A stretch of 48,786 nucleotides of DNA from Micavibrio sp. UBA1664 (GTDB lineage: Bacteria; Pseudomonadota; Alphaproteobacteria; Micavibrionales; UBA1664), in the NCBI GenBank assembly GCA_002320485.1, contig DCKW01000050.1, positions 1 through 48,786 of the forward strand, in the 5' to 3' direction. Within the stretch, counting starts at the first letter, position 1. Each line of letters starts with the position of its first letter. Position numbers and translations under genes: made by a program. The notes under the pieces were generated by a model. That model was not told the DNA's origin. It worked only from the letters and a program-made list of their open reading frames with translations, and did not search any database. Of this stretch, positions 1 through 7,480 are shown piece after piece.

Positions 1-2
1 TA

Positions 3-575
3 GCAATGGGCTACACAATCGGTTTTCTCATGGTTTCTAAAGGCCGTTTCCAGCTTTTTACTGAAAACACCATCACCGCTATTCTCCCCGCCCTGAACGC
101 TTTCTCACTTAAAACATCTTTATGTACCGCCCGTTTATGGGTGATCGTCTTTATTGCAAACATGATCGGAACCGCTTTTTCCGCCTTTTTAATGGGCCCC
201 GCCGGCGTAGCGTCAAGCGAGCAACTGGAGGTATTTCTCTCTATCTCTAAAAATTTTGTTGTTAAGGAATCACCTGAAACCATTTTTCTGACGGCAATTC
301 CGGCCGGATTTATCCTTGCGACGATGGTCTGGATGTTACCCAATACACAAAATTCAAAAATATTTGTTGTGTTGCTCATGACATATGTCATTGCTATCGG
401 TCATTTTTCGCATGTTGTCGCAGGTTCAAGCGAAGCTTTTTTATTACTTTTTGAGGGACAATTAAGCCTTGCCGATACTTTAACTTATATTAGTTTGGCC
501 GGCCTTGGAAATATTGTCGGGGGAACCGTATTATTTTCACTTTTGGCCTATGCACAAACCTATAAAGAACTATAA
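3..575 (+). CDS. Formate/nitrite transporter (FNT) family channel, 5'-truncated by the window edge
   Basis: The reading frame is open to the left edge, so the ATG at 6 is probably internal and the N-terminal part is missing. What remains is about 190 residues of a hydrophobic inner-membrane protein. Near its start is the FNT-like motif GRFQLFTENT, followed by alternating membrane helices and a late GxGNIVGG-type segment, both typical of the FNT pentameric channels that pass formate, nitrite or related small anions. The family is usually about 270-300 residues, so roughly one third is outside the window. The substrate cannot be told from this part. A stress-type promoter lies just after its stop codon, so the next genes appear to be transcribed separately. 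Confidence 0.8.
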   Translation, partial: AMGYTIGFLMVSKGRFQLFTENTITAILPALNAFSLKTSLCTARLWVIVFIANMIGTAFSAFLMGPAGVASSEQLEVFLSISKNFVVKESPETIFLTAIPAGFILATMVWMLPNTQNSKIFVVLLMTYVIAIGHFSHVVAGSSEAFLLLFEGQLSLADTLTYISLAGLGNIVGGTVLFSLLAYAQTYKEL

Positions 576-590
576 TCATTACAAAATTTC

Positions 591-615
591 GGAACCATTT
601 TAAAATCAGTCCGTT
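591..615 (+). promoter_or_regulatory. EcfG-type promoter (GGAAC-N16-CGTT)
   Basis: GGAAC at 591-595 and CGTT at 612-615 are separated by exactly 16 bases. This is a perfect match to the known alphaproteobacterial general-stress (EcfG) promoter consensus. It ends 32 bases before the ATG of the small membrane protein at 648, and would also read into the OmpA-like gene. An ECF sigma factor is encoded at 7481. Confidence 0.7.
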
Positions 616-647
616 GGGGCATGTACATATGAAAGGATGTAAGAGTT

Positions 648-818
648 ATGAATATGACGAAAATCTTATTAACAATTCTGGTCGTCGCCGTGATCGGGAT
701 TTTGGGTCTGATGATTTATCAGAGCCAGCAAAAATCACCAGCTCAGCAAATGGCAGATGATTTCGGTGAAGTTACTGAGGAAATCGGTGACGAAATTGAT
801 GATGCAACCACAAACTAA
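648..818 (+). CDS. Small single-pass membrane protein, 56 residues, unknown function
   Basis: An ATG-to-TAA frame of 56 codons encodes a short N-terminus, one hydrophobic helix (about residues 5-23), then a polar, strongly acidic tail rich in D and E. A purine-rich AAAGGATG sequence lies upstream. I chose ATG 648; a second in-frame ATG two codons later is possible. It follows a perfect GGAAC-N16-CGTT promoter and precedes the OmpA-like gene by 33 bases, so the two may be cotranscribed as envelope-stress genes. I do not recognise a family. The clean promoter, helix and spacing make it a credible gene despite its size. Confidence 0.6.
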   Translation: MNMTKILLTILVVAVIGILGLMIYQSQQKSPAQQMADDFGEVTEEIGDEIDDATTN

Positions 819-851
819 CTACCAAATTTTTTCAATTAAAGGAGTAAACTA

Positions 852-1448
852 ATGAAAAAAACACTATTAGCCGCAACAACAGCATTGGCAATTACATTGA
901 CTGCAGGCGTTGCTTCAGCTCAGGAAGAAAAACCTCTTGACCTGATTGATTCAAACAATGTACGCGAGCAAAACGCGTATGAATATGAATTTAACCGTGA
1001 TGAACAATGTCAAGGTTACATGCTGGGTGTGAAGCGTCTGGGCATTACTGATTCATGTGCAAAAGATGAAGAAGAAGAATTGATCGTTGTTCCCCAAAAT
1101 GAACAACAAGAGCTTCTAAACGAATATGTCGTTTATTTTGACTTTGATAAAGCGAACATTCGTCCTCAGGATGAAGCTGTTTTGCGTCAAGCCGCAAGCG
1201 AAATTACGAAGTACAACCCATCTGACGTTGCCGTTGTCGGTTACACAGACACAAGCGGATCAATGGCTTATAACCAAGCCTTGTCAGCACGTCGTGCCAA
1301 TGCCGTTTCTAATTACCTTACATCAATGGGTGTTGAAAACTATGTTGTGAAGGAAGCCGCAAGAGGTGAAACAGACTTGGCTGTTCCAACAAACGACGAA
1401 GTGCGTATGCAGGAAAACCGTCGCGTTGCGATCCAGTTCTTACGCTAA
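852..1448 (+). CDS. OmpA-family peptidoglycan-binding outer-membrane protein
   Basis: The 198-residue product has a signal peptide (residues 1-23, cleavage after ASA). A linker follows with two cysteines (C53, C69) that could form a disulfide. The C-terminal OmpA-like domain starts near residue 92 with the YFDFDKANI motif and continues with the GYTDTSG and NQALSARRA segments. Those contain the Asp and Arg that bind diaminopimelate in this family. There is no eight-strand barrel, so it is a short periplasmic OmpA-like protein that tethers the envelope to peptidoglycan. AAAGGAG lies 7 bases before the ATG. Two hairpins follow the stop, the second a strong terminator. Confidence 0.9.
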   Translation: MKKTLLAATTALAITLTAGVASAQEEKPLDLIDSNNVREQNAYEYEFNRDEQCQGYMLGVKRLGITDSCAKDEEEELIVVPQNEQQELLNEYVVYFDFDKANIRPQDEAVLRQAASEITKYNPSDVAVVGYTDTSGSMAYNQALSARRANAVSNYLTSMGVENYVVKEAARGETDLAVPTNDEVRMQENRRVAIQFLR

Positions 1449-1455
1449 TCTTTAT

Positions 1456-1508
1456 AATTTATCTTACAAAGATAAATTTAAAGCCCGGCGAAACGTCGGG
1501 CTTTTTTT
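1456..1508 (+). terminator. Tandem hairpins with Rho-independent terminator after the OmpA-like gene
   Basis: A perfect AT-rich hairpin (AATTTATCTT / AAGATAAATT, loop ACA, 1456-1478) is followed at once by a 10-bp GC-rich stem (1481-1490 with 1494-1503, loop AAA, one G-U pair). A run of T comes after it. The second stem is a classic intrinsic terminator. The first may protect the 3' end or help pausing. Confidence 0.85.
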
Positions 1509-1524
1509 TAAAGGAATATAATTC

Positions 1525-2025
1525 ATGATACAAATCGCTGATACTCTTAACACTCTTACATATGTAGAATTAATTGCCCGCGTTGCTCTGGCTGGCATAT
1601 TTGGCGCTCTGCTCGGTCTTGACAGGGATGCCAAAGGCAAACCGGTGGATTTTCGCGCTTTTATGATTGTTTGTATCTCAACATGCCTCGTCGCTATTTT
1701 AGGTCAAGAGTTATTTTTTACGTATAAAAATGAAGCTGAAAGTGAATTTCTTAATCTTGATCTTGGGAAAATTATTGCAGGTGCTCTTACAGGGATAGGA
1801 TTTCTTGGTGCAGGCGCAATCATTCAGAATTGCGACGAACAAAAAGTGGTAGGCACAGCCACAGGGGCCGGCATATGGGGGTCCGCTATTATAGGCTTAT
1901 GCCTTGGTTTCGGACAATTAATACTGGCTTTAACAGGGTTTATAATAATTGGAATTATATTATTTTTCGCTGGACGTATATTTTCTTATTTAAAGACATT
2001 ACAGCAAAAAAATAGCCCGAAATAA
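1525..2025 (+). CDS. MgtC/SapB-family membrane protein
   Basis: The 166-residue protein has four to five hydrophobic helices and the family hallmark GIGFLGAG at residues 90-97. The early GLDRDAKGKP stretch matches the usual conserved LGxERE-K-xA region. MgtC-like proteins sit in the inner membrane; some help survival at low magnesium by acting on ATP synthase, while many have no known role. The long cytoplasmic C-terminal domain of true virulence MgtC is absent, so this is the short SapB-like form. AAAGGA lies 9 bases upstream of the ATG. The stop codon lies in the loop of a terminator shared with the convergent gene at 2053. Confidence 0.85.
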   Translation: MIQIADTLNTLTYVELIARVALAGIFGALLGLDRDAKGKPVDFRAFMIVCISTCLVAILGQELFFTYKNEAESEFLNLDLGKIIAGALTGIGFLGAGAIIQNCDEQKVVGTATGAGIWGSAIIGLCLGFGQLILALTGFIIIGIILFFAGRIFSYLKTLQQKNSPK

Positions 2026-2033
2026 TCGGGCTA
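2013..2033. terminator. Hairpin between convergent genes (possible bidirectional terminator)
   Basis: TAGCCCGA (2013-2020) pairs with TCGGGCTA (2026-2033) around a 5-base loop that contains the TAA stop of the MgtC-like gene. Both sides are AT-rich, with A-rich sequence to the left and an AATTTAA stretch to the right, so it could serve both strands. Confidence 0.6.
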
Positions 2034-2052
2034 AATTTAAATAGTCATTATT

Positions 2053-2283
2053 TTAATCGAAATCGACCTGATCTTCGGTTGTAACCGCCCCTACACCTGC
2101 ACCAACTGCGCCACCTAGTAGAGCACCGCCGCCAACGCTTCCGCCTGTTGCTGCGCCGGCCACCGCACCTGTTGCCGCACCGATACCTGCACCTGATAAT
2201 GCACGCTCACCACGTGTATTACCGCATGCTGAAACTGCGATTGCTGTTGTCGCTAAAAGAGCTGTTAAAAGTAATGTTTTCAT
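2053..2283 (-). CDS. Glycine-zipper lipoprotein, 76 residues
   Basis: A signal peptide ends in a lipobox (AVSAC), so the mature protein should be a lipid-anchored envelope protein starting at about residue 20. The rest is dominated by Gly/Ala repeats with small residues every fourth position, the glycine-zipper pattern of small outer-membrane and osmotic-stress lipoproteins. A short acidic tail follows. It sits 30 bases downstream of the acidic small gene at 2314 and is probably cotranscribed with it. The function is unknown; a structural or envelope-stress role is the usual inference. Confidence 0.75.
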   Translation of the reverse strand: MKTLLLTALLATTAIAVSACGNTRGERALSGAGIGAATGAVAGAATGGSVGGGALLGGAVGAGVGAVTTEDQVDFD

Positions 2284-2313
2284 GAAATTTTCCTCTTGAA
2301 AGTTAAATAATAT

Positions 2314-2517
2314 TTATTGATAGGATGGGTCTATCTGATGATGGATTTCCGCTTCAAGATGATGAAGATTATCATCACAACATTCATGTAATAAAAATAA
2401 TGTCGTTTCCTCATCATTCTCGATCATATGAAATTTTTCATCGAAATCGCGCGCATTGACTTGCATGATTGCTTCTTCGAGATCAGTTTGATGATAATCC
2501 TTGATTTGAGTAGCCAT
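2314..2517 (-). CDS. Small acidic His-rich protein, unknown function
   Basis: The start is set at 2517 because AAAGGAG lies 7 bases before that ATG; an upstream in-frame start would put the ribosome site inside the gene. The 67-residue product is acidic, lacks a signal or membrane helix, and has many His and Glu residues plus a CC pair (HECCDDNLHHLEAEIHH), so metal binding is conceivable. A candidate stress promoter (GGAAC-N17-TGTT, minus strand, 2550-2575) lies upstream. I do not recognise a family. Confidence 0.65.
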   Translation of the reverse strand: MATQIKDYHQTDLEEAIMQVNARDFDEKFHMIENDEETTLFLLHECCDDNLHHLEAEIHHQIDPSYQ

Positions 2518-2549
2518 TGGATAGCTCCTTTCAATTGTTATATTCAACA

Positions 2550-2575
2550 AACAAAAGACAGCAAAAAATAGTTCC
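2550..2575 (-). promoter_or_regulatory. Possible EcfG-type promoter (GGAAC-N17-TGTT)
   Basis: On the minus strand GGAAC (2575-2571) is followed after 17 bases by TGTT (2553-2550), one mismatch from the CGTT consensus. It is placed correctly to read the genes at 2517 and 2283. Confidence 0.45.
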
Positions 2576-2593
2576 TATATTGATTTTGTTAAA

Positions 2594-3580
2594 TCACAAC
2601 CATTTCAATATCTTGAATAATCCGATGAAGGCTCCGCCGCACAAAACACATAATCCGACAACGATCCAGAACGCTAATGGATTATTCACCCCCGGCATTC
2701 CGCCGACATTGATACCCAACAATCCCGTCAAAAATCCCAGTGGCAAAAATATGCCTGCAATCAATGACAATGCGTATGTGTTTTTGTTCATGCGATCGGA
2801 GAGAATATTGGTATATTCTTCCTTGATAATCTGGGCCCGTTCCCGAACGGAATCCAGATCTTCCAGATATCGTGTTAGTCGATCCTGATTTTCTTGGAAT
2901 CTCCGGGTTGTATGAGCATGGATCCAAGGCATTTCGGCATTTCGCAAACTGGCCATTACGTCTTTTTGCGGTGAAATATAACGTTTAAATATAAGGGCTT
3001 TGCGGCGAACCTCGTTAACTCTTTGCCGTTCTGTTGAGCTGACATCCTCCAACATCGATTCTTCTATATCATCAATTTCTTCGCCTAATTCAAATAACAC
3101 CGGTTGCATTCGTTCGAATAATCTTTGACCCAGCATGGCCAGAAACGCACCCGCATCCTTGGGGCCTTTCCCACTATCCAGATTATCACGAATATCCTGC
3201 ACCGCCTTTAAAGGACGGCGACGTAGTGAGATTATACGGCTTTCATCAATCCATAAGCGAATGGATATCATATCTTCGGGATCGGCATTTTCCTGCAAAT
3301 TCATACCGCGTAAAATCACCATAGCCCCTTTACCGAAAAAGGTAACACGCGGGCGTGTCTCCTCGGCCAATAACGCGTCGATAATCAGAGAATCCAAATA
3401 ATCTACATTTTCCCTGAGCCAAGGCTCGGTTTCTGATGCAGTGGCATCAAGGTGAACCCAAGCGAGTTTTTTCGCTTTGATCTGTTTGTCGACCTCTTTG
3501 CCTGTGAGGGGCTTTGCTCCGCCCTTACCATCAAACTCGTAAGCGAAAAGAACAAAATTACCTTCATTAAGCTGCGTCAT
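2594..3580 (-). CDS. zntB: ZntB-like CorA-family divalent cation transporter
   Basis: The 328-residue protein follows the CorA/ZntB plan: a large cytoplasmic N-terminal domain with a long helical stalk (about residues 150-265) and two C-terminal membrane helices. The pore-entry signature reads GINVGGMPG, the ZntB form, instead of the GMN of magnesium CorA. ZntB moves zinc across the inner membrane in enteric bacteria. The gene starts 13 bases after the gdhA stop, so the two are probably cotranscribed, although no functional link is obvious. Substrate specificity is inferred from the motif only. Confidence 0.85.
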   Translation of the reverse strand: MTQLNEGNFVLFAYEFDGKGGAKPLTGKEVDKQIKAKKLAWVHLDATASETEPWLRENVDYLDSLIIDALLAEETRPRVTFFGKGAMVILRGMNLQENADPEDMISIRLWIDESRIISLRRRPLKAVQDIRDNLDSGKGPKDAGAFLAMLGQRLFERMQPVLFELGEEIDDIEESMLEDVSSTERQRVNEVRRKALIFKRYISPQKDVMASLRNAEMPWIHAHTTRRFQENQDRLTRYLEDLDSVRERAQIIKEEYTNILSDRMNKNTYALSLIAGIFLPLGFLTGLLGINVGGMPGVNNPLAFWIVVGLCVLCGGAFIGLFKILKWL

Positions 3581-3593
3581 GTGTAAAAGTGTA

Positions 3594-4937
3594 TCAGTTA
3601 ATTATGCCCTGCGCCAGAATGGCATTCGCGACCTTGCGAAAACCTGCCATATTGGCCCCGTGAATGTAACGATCCGGCGATGTCTGATCAGGCATATGAC
3701 GTTTGCATTCGTCAAAAATATCTTCCATTATGGTTTGTAAATTCTCATCAACCCTTTCTGCCGACCATTGTTCCATCATTGCATTTTGAGTGCGCTCTAT
3801 TCCGGATACGGCGACACCACCGGCATTGACAGCCTTTGAAGGAAGCAGGATTATTTTTTCTTTAAGGGCTGCCTCGCCTGCCTTACGAGTTAACGGCATA
3901 TTTGCAGCCTCACATATTATAGAGGCACCGGCTTTTGTAATGGCTTTTACCTCTGCTTCATCCACTTCATTTTGCGTAGCTGACGGGGCGGCAATGTCAT
4001 ATTTGCACAATCCCCAAGGGCTTTTACCATCGTGATACTCGGCATCTATGTTATAATCAGAATGATCGCCCAATCTACCCTTATTATCAAATTTTAATTT
4101 TTTTATCGATTTGATATCTTGAGATGTAAATCCATTATTTTTTATTAATGTTCCAGTACTGTCTGATAATGACACGACAATACCCCCCATTTGCGTCAGT
4201 TTCTCAGCCAGATATATAGCAACATTTCCGGCACCCGAGATCGCTATTTTTTGTTCTTTTACAGACTTAGCATCCGCCTGAAGTGCTCGACGCAAGAAAT
4301 AAGCCGCCCCGTAGCCCGTTGCCTCGGCGCGCATATAACTTCCGCCATAGGACGGGTCTTTTCCCGTTAAAACCCCTTGATGATGATCAGTCAGTGATTT
4401 GTAAGCGCCGAACATATAGCCGATCTCTGTCGAAGACACACCGATATCACCTGCAGGAACATCGGTTTCACGTCCGATAAAGCTTTTTAACTCAATCATG
4501 AAGGCCTGACAAAATCGCATAATTTCTTTATCGGATTTTCCCTTCGGATCAAAATCTGCCCCACCTTTCGCACCGCCCATAGGCAGACCTGTCAAAGCAT
4601 TTTTGAATGTTTGCTCATAGCTTAAAAATTGGAATGTCTCTTCTTTGACTGCCGGATGGAATCGTAATCCCCCCTTGTAAGCACCAAGCGCGTTATTATG
4701 TTGGACCCTCCATCCAGTATTGTGATGAATATCACCGCTATCATCCTGCCAGGTTACGCGAAATTTTATGGTACGATCGTGGTTAAATAAACGCTCAAAC
4801 AGACGGCCCTCTTTATAAGACGGCTCATTATCATAAATTTTCTCAATGGAATGCGCCATATCGGCAACTGCCTGATGAAACATATTGGTGTCGGGTTTCA
4901 ATTGTGAAACCACTAAATTCAGATCATTTTTGGACAT
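3594..4937 (-). CDS. gdhA: NADP-type glutamate dehydrogenase
   Basis: The enzyme interconverts 2-oxoglutarate plus ammonium and glutamate in the cytoplasm. The product carries the dehydrogenase core motifs: GGLRFHP, the catalytic lysine region LPMGGAKGG, DVPAGDIGV, and the nucleotide-binding SGAGNVA turn. From the ATG at 4937 it is 447 residues, the exact usual length of the hexameric bacterial NADP enzyme; a longer frame up to 5048 would add 37 residues with no homology. No strong ribosome site sits directly before 4937, but the small gene at 4924-5109 overlaps the start by 14 bases, so translational coupling is likely. Confidence 0.93.
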   Translation of the reverse strand: MSKNDLNLVVSQLKPDTNMFHQAVADMAHSIEKIYDNEPSYKEGRLFERLFNHDRTIKFRVTWQDDSGDIHHNTGWRVQHNNALGAYKGGLRFHPAVKEETFQFLSYEQTFKNALTGLPMGGAKGGADFDPKGKSDKEIMRFCQAFMIELKSFIGRETDVPAGDIGVSSTEIGYMFGAYKSLTDHHQGVLTGKDPSYGGSYMRAEATGYGAAYFLRRALQADAKSVKEQKIAISGAGNVAIYLAEKLTQMGGIVVSLSDSTGTLIKNNGFTSQDIKSIKKLKFDNKGRLGDHSDYNIDAEYHDGKSPWGLCKYDIAAPSATQNEVDEAEVKAITKAGASIICEAANMPLTRKAGEAALKEKIILLPSKAVNAGGVAVSGIERTQNAMMEQWSAERVDENLQTIMEDIFDECKRHMPDQTSPDRYIHGANMAGFRKVANAILAQGIIN

Positions 4938-5109
4938 ACGGATAATCTTTACTGTCCTCACCAAACATACATGCCAGACGGTTTTTTTGGTTTTTGTTAT
5001 GCTGTTGTGTGGAAAGCGCTCCATTGCGGGCAAATGATTTTTTATCAAGGCCTTCCGACGACATCATGTATGCAACCCGATGGTGTGTAGATATGTCAGC
5101 TGTTTTCAT
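4924..5109 (-). CDS. Small basic protein overlapping the gdhA start, unknown
   Basis: The 61-residue frame has an ATG preceded by AAAGAAAGG at a spacing of about 10 bases. It ends 14 bases inside gdhA, an arrangement suited to translational coupling. The product is soluble and rich in K, S and H, with no membrane helix. I do not recognise it. Evidence for coding is the ribosome site, the snug overlap and the lack of any other ribosome site for gdhA. It could instead be a leader region with a chance frame. Confidence 0.45.
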   Translation of the reverse strand: MKTADISTHHRVAYMMSSEGLDKKSFARNGALSTQQHNKNQKNRLACMFGEDSKDYPYVQK

Positions 5110-5133
5110 AGAGAGTATACCTTTCTTTGAAAA

Positions 5134-5161
5134 AAGCCTTGGGTTGATTTACCCAAGGCTT
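5134..5161 (-). terminator. Rho-independent terminator after the PRC-barrel gene
   Basis: An 11-bp stem (AAGCCTTGGGT with its complement, 6-base loop) is followed on the minus strand by a run of T. It ends the transcript of the gene at 5183-5968 and lies just upstream of the small gene/gdhA unit. Confidence 0.85.
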
Positions 5162-5182
5162 AAAATATCAATATAATATTAT

Positions 5183-5968
5183 TTATTGGACGGACAGTTT
5201 GAATTCCGCATTCTGGTCTTTATTCATCACGATTGATGCATCATCGTAATCTACAAGGCCTTTTGAATCCGTTGGCTTATCACCATTATAGGAAACAACC
5301 AATTTTGAGGCTTCATCCCCCTCAATGATAATACTGTCAACTTTGGCAATTTCCTTCATATCGGAATTTACAACACGCGCTCCGACCAAATTAGATGTTA
5401 AATACATATCACCTGTCACAGTATTTTTATCAAACTCGCCCATGGCTTTTAATTCGGCTTCGGTTAGATTTGTATGAAATCCTGCATTATCGCCTGTCGC
5501 TTCCATAGTCATAGACTCATAATCGACAGCAACCGTATCACCGCCTAAACCCAGCAGACCTCCACTTGTTACCACAAGTTTCTCAATATCACCTTCATTA
5601 TCTAGCATGATATCAGTGACATCACCTATTTTCTGATTTTGTGAGTTATAAACATTCATCCCCTCAATATCATCAACTGTAAAGCGGGTTTCATTGTCAA
5701 CATAGGCATCAATATCCGTATTGGTATCCAACCATTTTGCAGTTTCCTCATATGCCTTTTCAGAGCTTTCGGCAACTGAATCTGCGGCTTCTGTTACTGC
5801 TTCTTTGGTTTTGTCCCAAGCGTTTGCCGTTGCTTCTTTTGTACTTTCCCAGCCTGTTTTCGCATCGGCTTCAATTTGGGTTTCTGTTTGCACATCGGCA
5901 TTTTGTGCCATCGCAGGCACTGCAACGAACATAGTTAACGCTGATGCCGCAAGTAGTAAAGTTTTCAT
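5183..5968 (-). CDS. Secreted protein with two PRC-barrel domains
   Basis: The 261-residue product has a signal peptide (cleavage after AMA, about residue 21). A charged helical stretch rich in K, E, T and A (about 35-80) resembles LEA-type desiccation proteins. Two PRC-barrel units follow (about 90-160 and 180-258), each with the pattern of a G-V-N/S-x-x-G-x-x-IG-x-V/I-x-D-I/S loop and a VV-x-G/Y strand. PRC-barrel proteins of this kind are common in alphaproteobacterial stress regulons. AAAAGGAG lies before the ATG. A weak GGAAC-N16-CTTT element is upstream, divergent from the DUF2383 promoter. Confidence 0.8.
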   Translation of the reverse strand: MKTLLLAASALTMFVAVPAMAQNADVQTETQIEADAKTGWESTKEATANAWDKTKEAVTEAADSVAESSEKAYEETAKWLDTNTDIDAYVDNETRFTVDDIEGMNVYNSQNQKIGDVTDIMLDNEGDIEKLVVTSGGLLGLGGDTVAVDYESMTMEATGDNAGFHTNLTEAELKAMGEFDKNTVTGDMYLTSNLVGARVVNSDMKEIAKVDSIIIEGDEASKLVVSYNGDKPTDSKGLVDYDDASIVMNKDQNAEFKLSVQ

Positions 5969-6001
5969 TTTTCAATCTCCTTTTGGTTTTGATGCCTTGC
6001 C

Positions 6002-6026
6002 AAAGGTTAAGATCAAAATTAGTTCC
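6002..6026 (-). promoter_or_regulatory. Weak EcfG-like promoter for the PRC-barrel gene
   Basis: On the minus strand GGAAC (6026-6022) is followed after 16 bases by CTTT (6005-6002), one mismatch from CGTT. It lies 33 bases before the ATG at 5968 and is divergent from the promoter at 6040. Confidence 0.4.
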
Positions 6027-6039
6027 ACCATTTTCCAAA

Positions 6040-6065
6040 GGAACTTTTCCCCGATTTCGCCCGTA
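6040..6065 (+). promoter_or_regulatory. EcfG-type promoter (GGAAC-N17-CGTA) for the DUF2383 gene
   Basis: GGAAC at 6040-6044 and CGTA at 6062-6065 are 17 bases apart. The -10 form CGTA is shared with the promoters at 10636 and 10862, which supports a common sigma factor. Confidence 0.6.
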
Positions 6066-6115
6066 GATTTAACATCTACAGCACATCACTATCTATTTAA
6101 GGAGTATAAAAAATT

Positions 6116-6568
6116 ATGTCACATACCGAACGCACTTTACAAAATCTGATCAATATTTGCGAGGATGCACGTGAATTTTACAGCGACGCCATCGATCAAA
6201 CCTCAGATCCTGAGATGAAACGTCTATGCCGTCAAATGGCAGATATAAGAAAAGGGATTATTATTGATTTACGCGCCTATGCCCGTCAAAACGATCTCAA
6301 ACTTGACGAAGCATCAAATACTATCGGCGGACAGGTTAACAAATTTCTTGGCGAGCATATTGCAAAATGGAGCGACAATACCGATGAAGCCTTAATAGTA
6401 TACCTTGAGGAAGCGGAAGATCGTTGCCTTCATTCATTTCAAGAGGCCTCTAATGACGATGATCTACCTTTGGAAGCCCGCCGTTTAATTACGGAAGAGT
6501 TAACCTCTTTGCAAAAGACACACGATTATATGAAAGAATTAAAAATGGCGCTTAAAAATGCCGCTTAA
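6116..6568 (+). CDS. DUF2383 / PA2169-like four-helix-bundle protein
   Basis: The 150-residue soluble, all-helical protein looks like a ferritin-like four-helix bundle. It has the opening pattern of a short helix (LQNLINICEDAREFY), repeated heptad-like leucines, and the ending pattern of TSLQKTHDYMKELK that marks the PA2169/DUF2383 family. No catalytic residues are known for the family, which is often linked to stress or stationary phase. AAGGAG precedes the ATG by 10 bases. An EcfG-type promoter lies upstream and a terminator shared with the convergent regulator gene lies downstream. Confidence 0.8.
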   Translation: MSHTERTLQNLINICEDAREFYSDAIDQTSDPEMKRLCRQMADIRKGIIIDLRAYARQNDLKLDEASNTIGGQVNKFLGEHIAKWSDNTDEALIVYLEEAEDRCLHSFQEASNDDDLPLEARRLITEELTSLQKTHDYMKELKMALKNAA

Positions 6569-6584
6569 TTGATCTCTGTCTTCA

Positions 6585-6612
6585 AAAACCCGTCAGATAT
6601 GGCGGGTTTTTT
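6585..6612 (+). terminator. Rho-independent terminator after the DUF2383 gene
   Basis: AAAACCCG (6585-6592) pairs with CGGGTTTT (6603-6610) and runs into a T tract. It lies at the 3' end of the convergent response-regulator gene. Confidence 0.8.
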
Positions 6613-7349
6613 TATGCAGCAGCCTTAACTTCTATATCGGCGATAAACATGTATCCGACCCCACGTACAGTTTTAATAATATGAGCGTGTGCGGGATCGT
6701 CATTCAATTTTTTACGCAATCGCGTTACCTGAATATCGATTGACCGGTCATAACTATCAAAATTATCGCCCCGTGTCTGTTCAAACAGATATTCGCGGGA
6801 TAGGGCCCGGCCTTTGGATTTTAAGAAAAGCTCTAACAATTCACATTCGCCCGAGGTTAACTCCACAATCTCGCCAGAAGTTTTGCTTAAAGACAATTTG
6901 GAGGCATCATAAATCCAGTCTCCGAAAGCATATGTTTGCGGCTGCTCTGAACTATCATTGCCCTTTAATGTTTCATTAGTGGACGGACGATGGCGCGTGT
7001 TTGCCTTAATACGCGCGACCAGTTCGCGCATTTCAAAAGGCTTTGTCATGTAGTCATCAGCCCCCATTTCAAGGCCGACAATCCTGTCTGTCGTGCTTGT
7101 TTTCCCGCTAATAACAATTATCGCACCGTTGTGAAGCTGTTTTATCTGGGGGATCAGCGTCAGGCCATCCACATCAGGCAAGCCCAAATCCATAAGAATA
7201 ATATCAAAACTATTATCTTTCAGTTTTGCCAGACAATCGGCCCCAGTCGTGACCTGAGTCAATTTCATGCCTTCATCTTCAAGATAATGCAGCATGACAA
7301 GAGCCAAATTCTCATCATCCTCCAAGCTTAAAATATTATAATTCTTCAT
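6612..7349 (-). CDS. OmpR-family response regulator
   Basis: From the ATG at 7349 the product is 245 residues. An N-terminal receiver domain (about 4-118) has the acidic pair D11/D12, the phosphoacceptor D54 in ILMDLGLPD, and the conserved lysine in TKPFEMRE. A winged-helix DNA-binding domain (about 145-238) has the usual SGECELLELF, SREYL and RGVGYMF motifs. An in-frame start 13 codons earlier exists but adds residues outside the receiver fold. No partner kinase is adjacent on the same strand; the hybrid kinase at 8078 is a possible but unproven partner. Confidence 0.9.
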   Translation of the reverse strand: MKNYNILSLEDDENLALVMLHYLEDEGMKLTQVTTGADCLAKLKDNSFDIILMDLGLPDVDGLTLIPQIKQLHNGAIIVISGKTSTTDRIVGLEMGADDYMTKPFEMRELVARIKANTRHRPSTNETLKGNDSSEQPQTYAFGDWIYDASKLSLSKTSGEIVELTSGECELLELFLKSKGRALSREYLFEQTRGDNFDSYDRSIDIQVTRLRKKLNDDPAHAHIIKTVRGVGYMFIADIEVKAAA

Positions 7350-7401
7350 AAAGTAACTATTACATTCATTGTTACAAAAAAGAAACAAAGTTTTTCAAAA
7401 T

Positions 7402-7427
7402 GGAAACATAATTGACATCACCCTGTT
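7402..7427 (+). promoter_or_regulatory. Possible autoregulatory EcfG-like promoter before the sigma gene
   Basis: GGAAA (7402-7406) and TGTT (7424-7427) are 17 bases apart, with one mismatch in each box relative to GGAAC/CGTT. The position, 53 bases before the ATG at 7481, is suitable, but the match is weak. Confidence 0.3.
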
Positions 7428-7480
7428 ACAGAGCATCCCTATTCTTAAATCATCGAAAACATGAAGAGATGGAGGTCACT

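Noticed and set aside
7350..7388. Longer response-regulator start at 7388
   Set aside because: The extra 13 residues lie before the receiver fold and there is no ribosome site; the ATG at 7349 is preferred.
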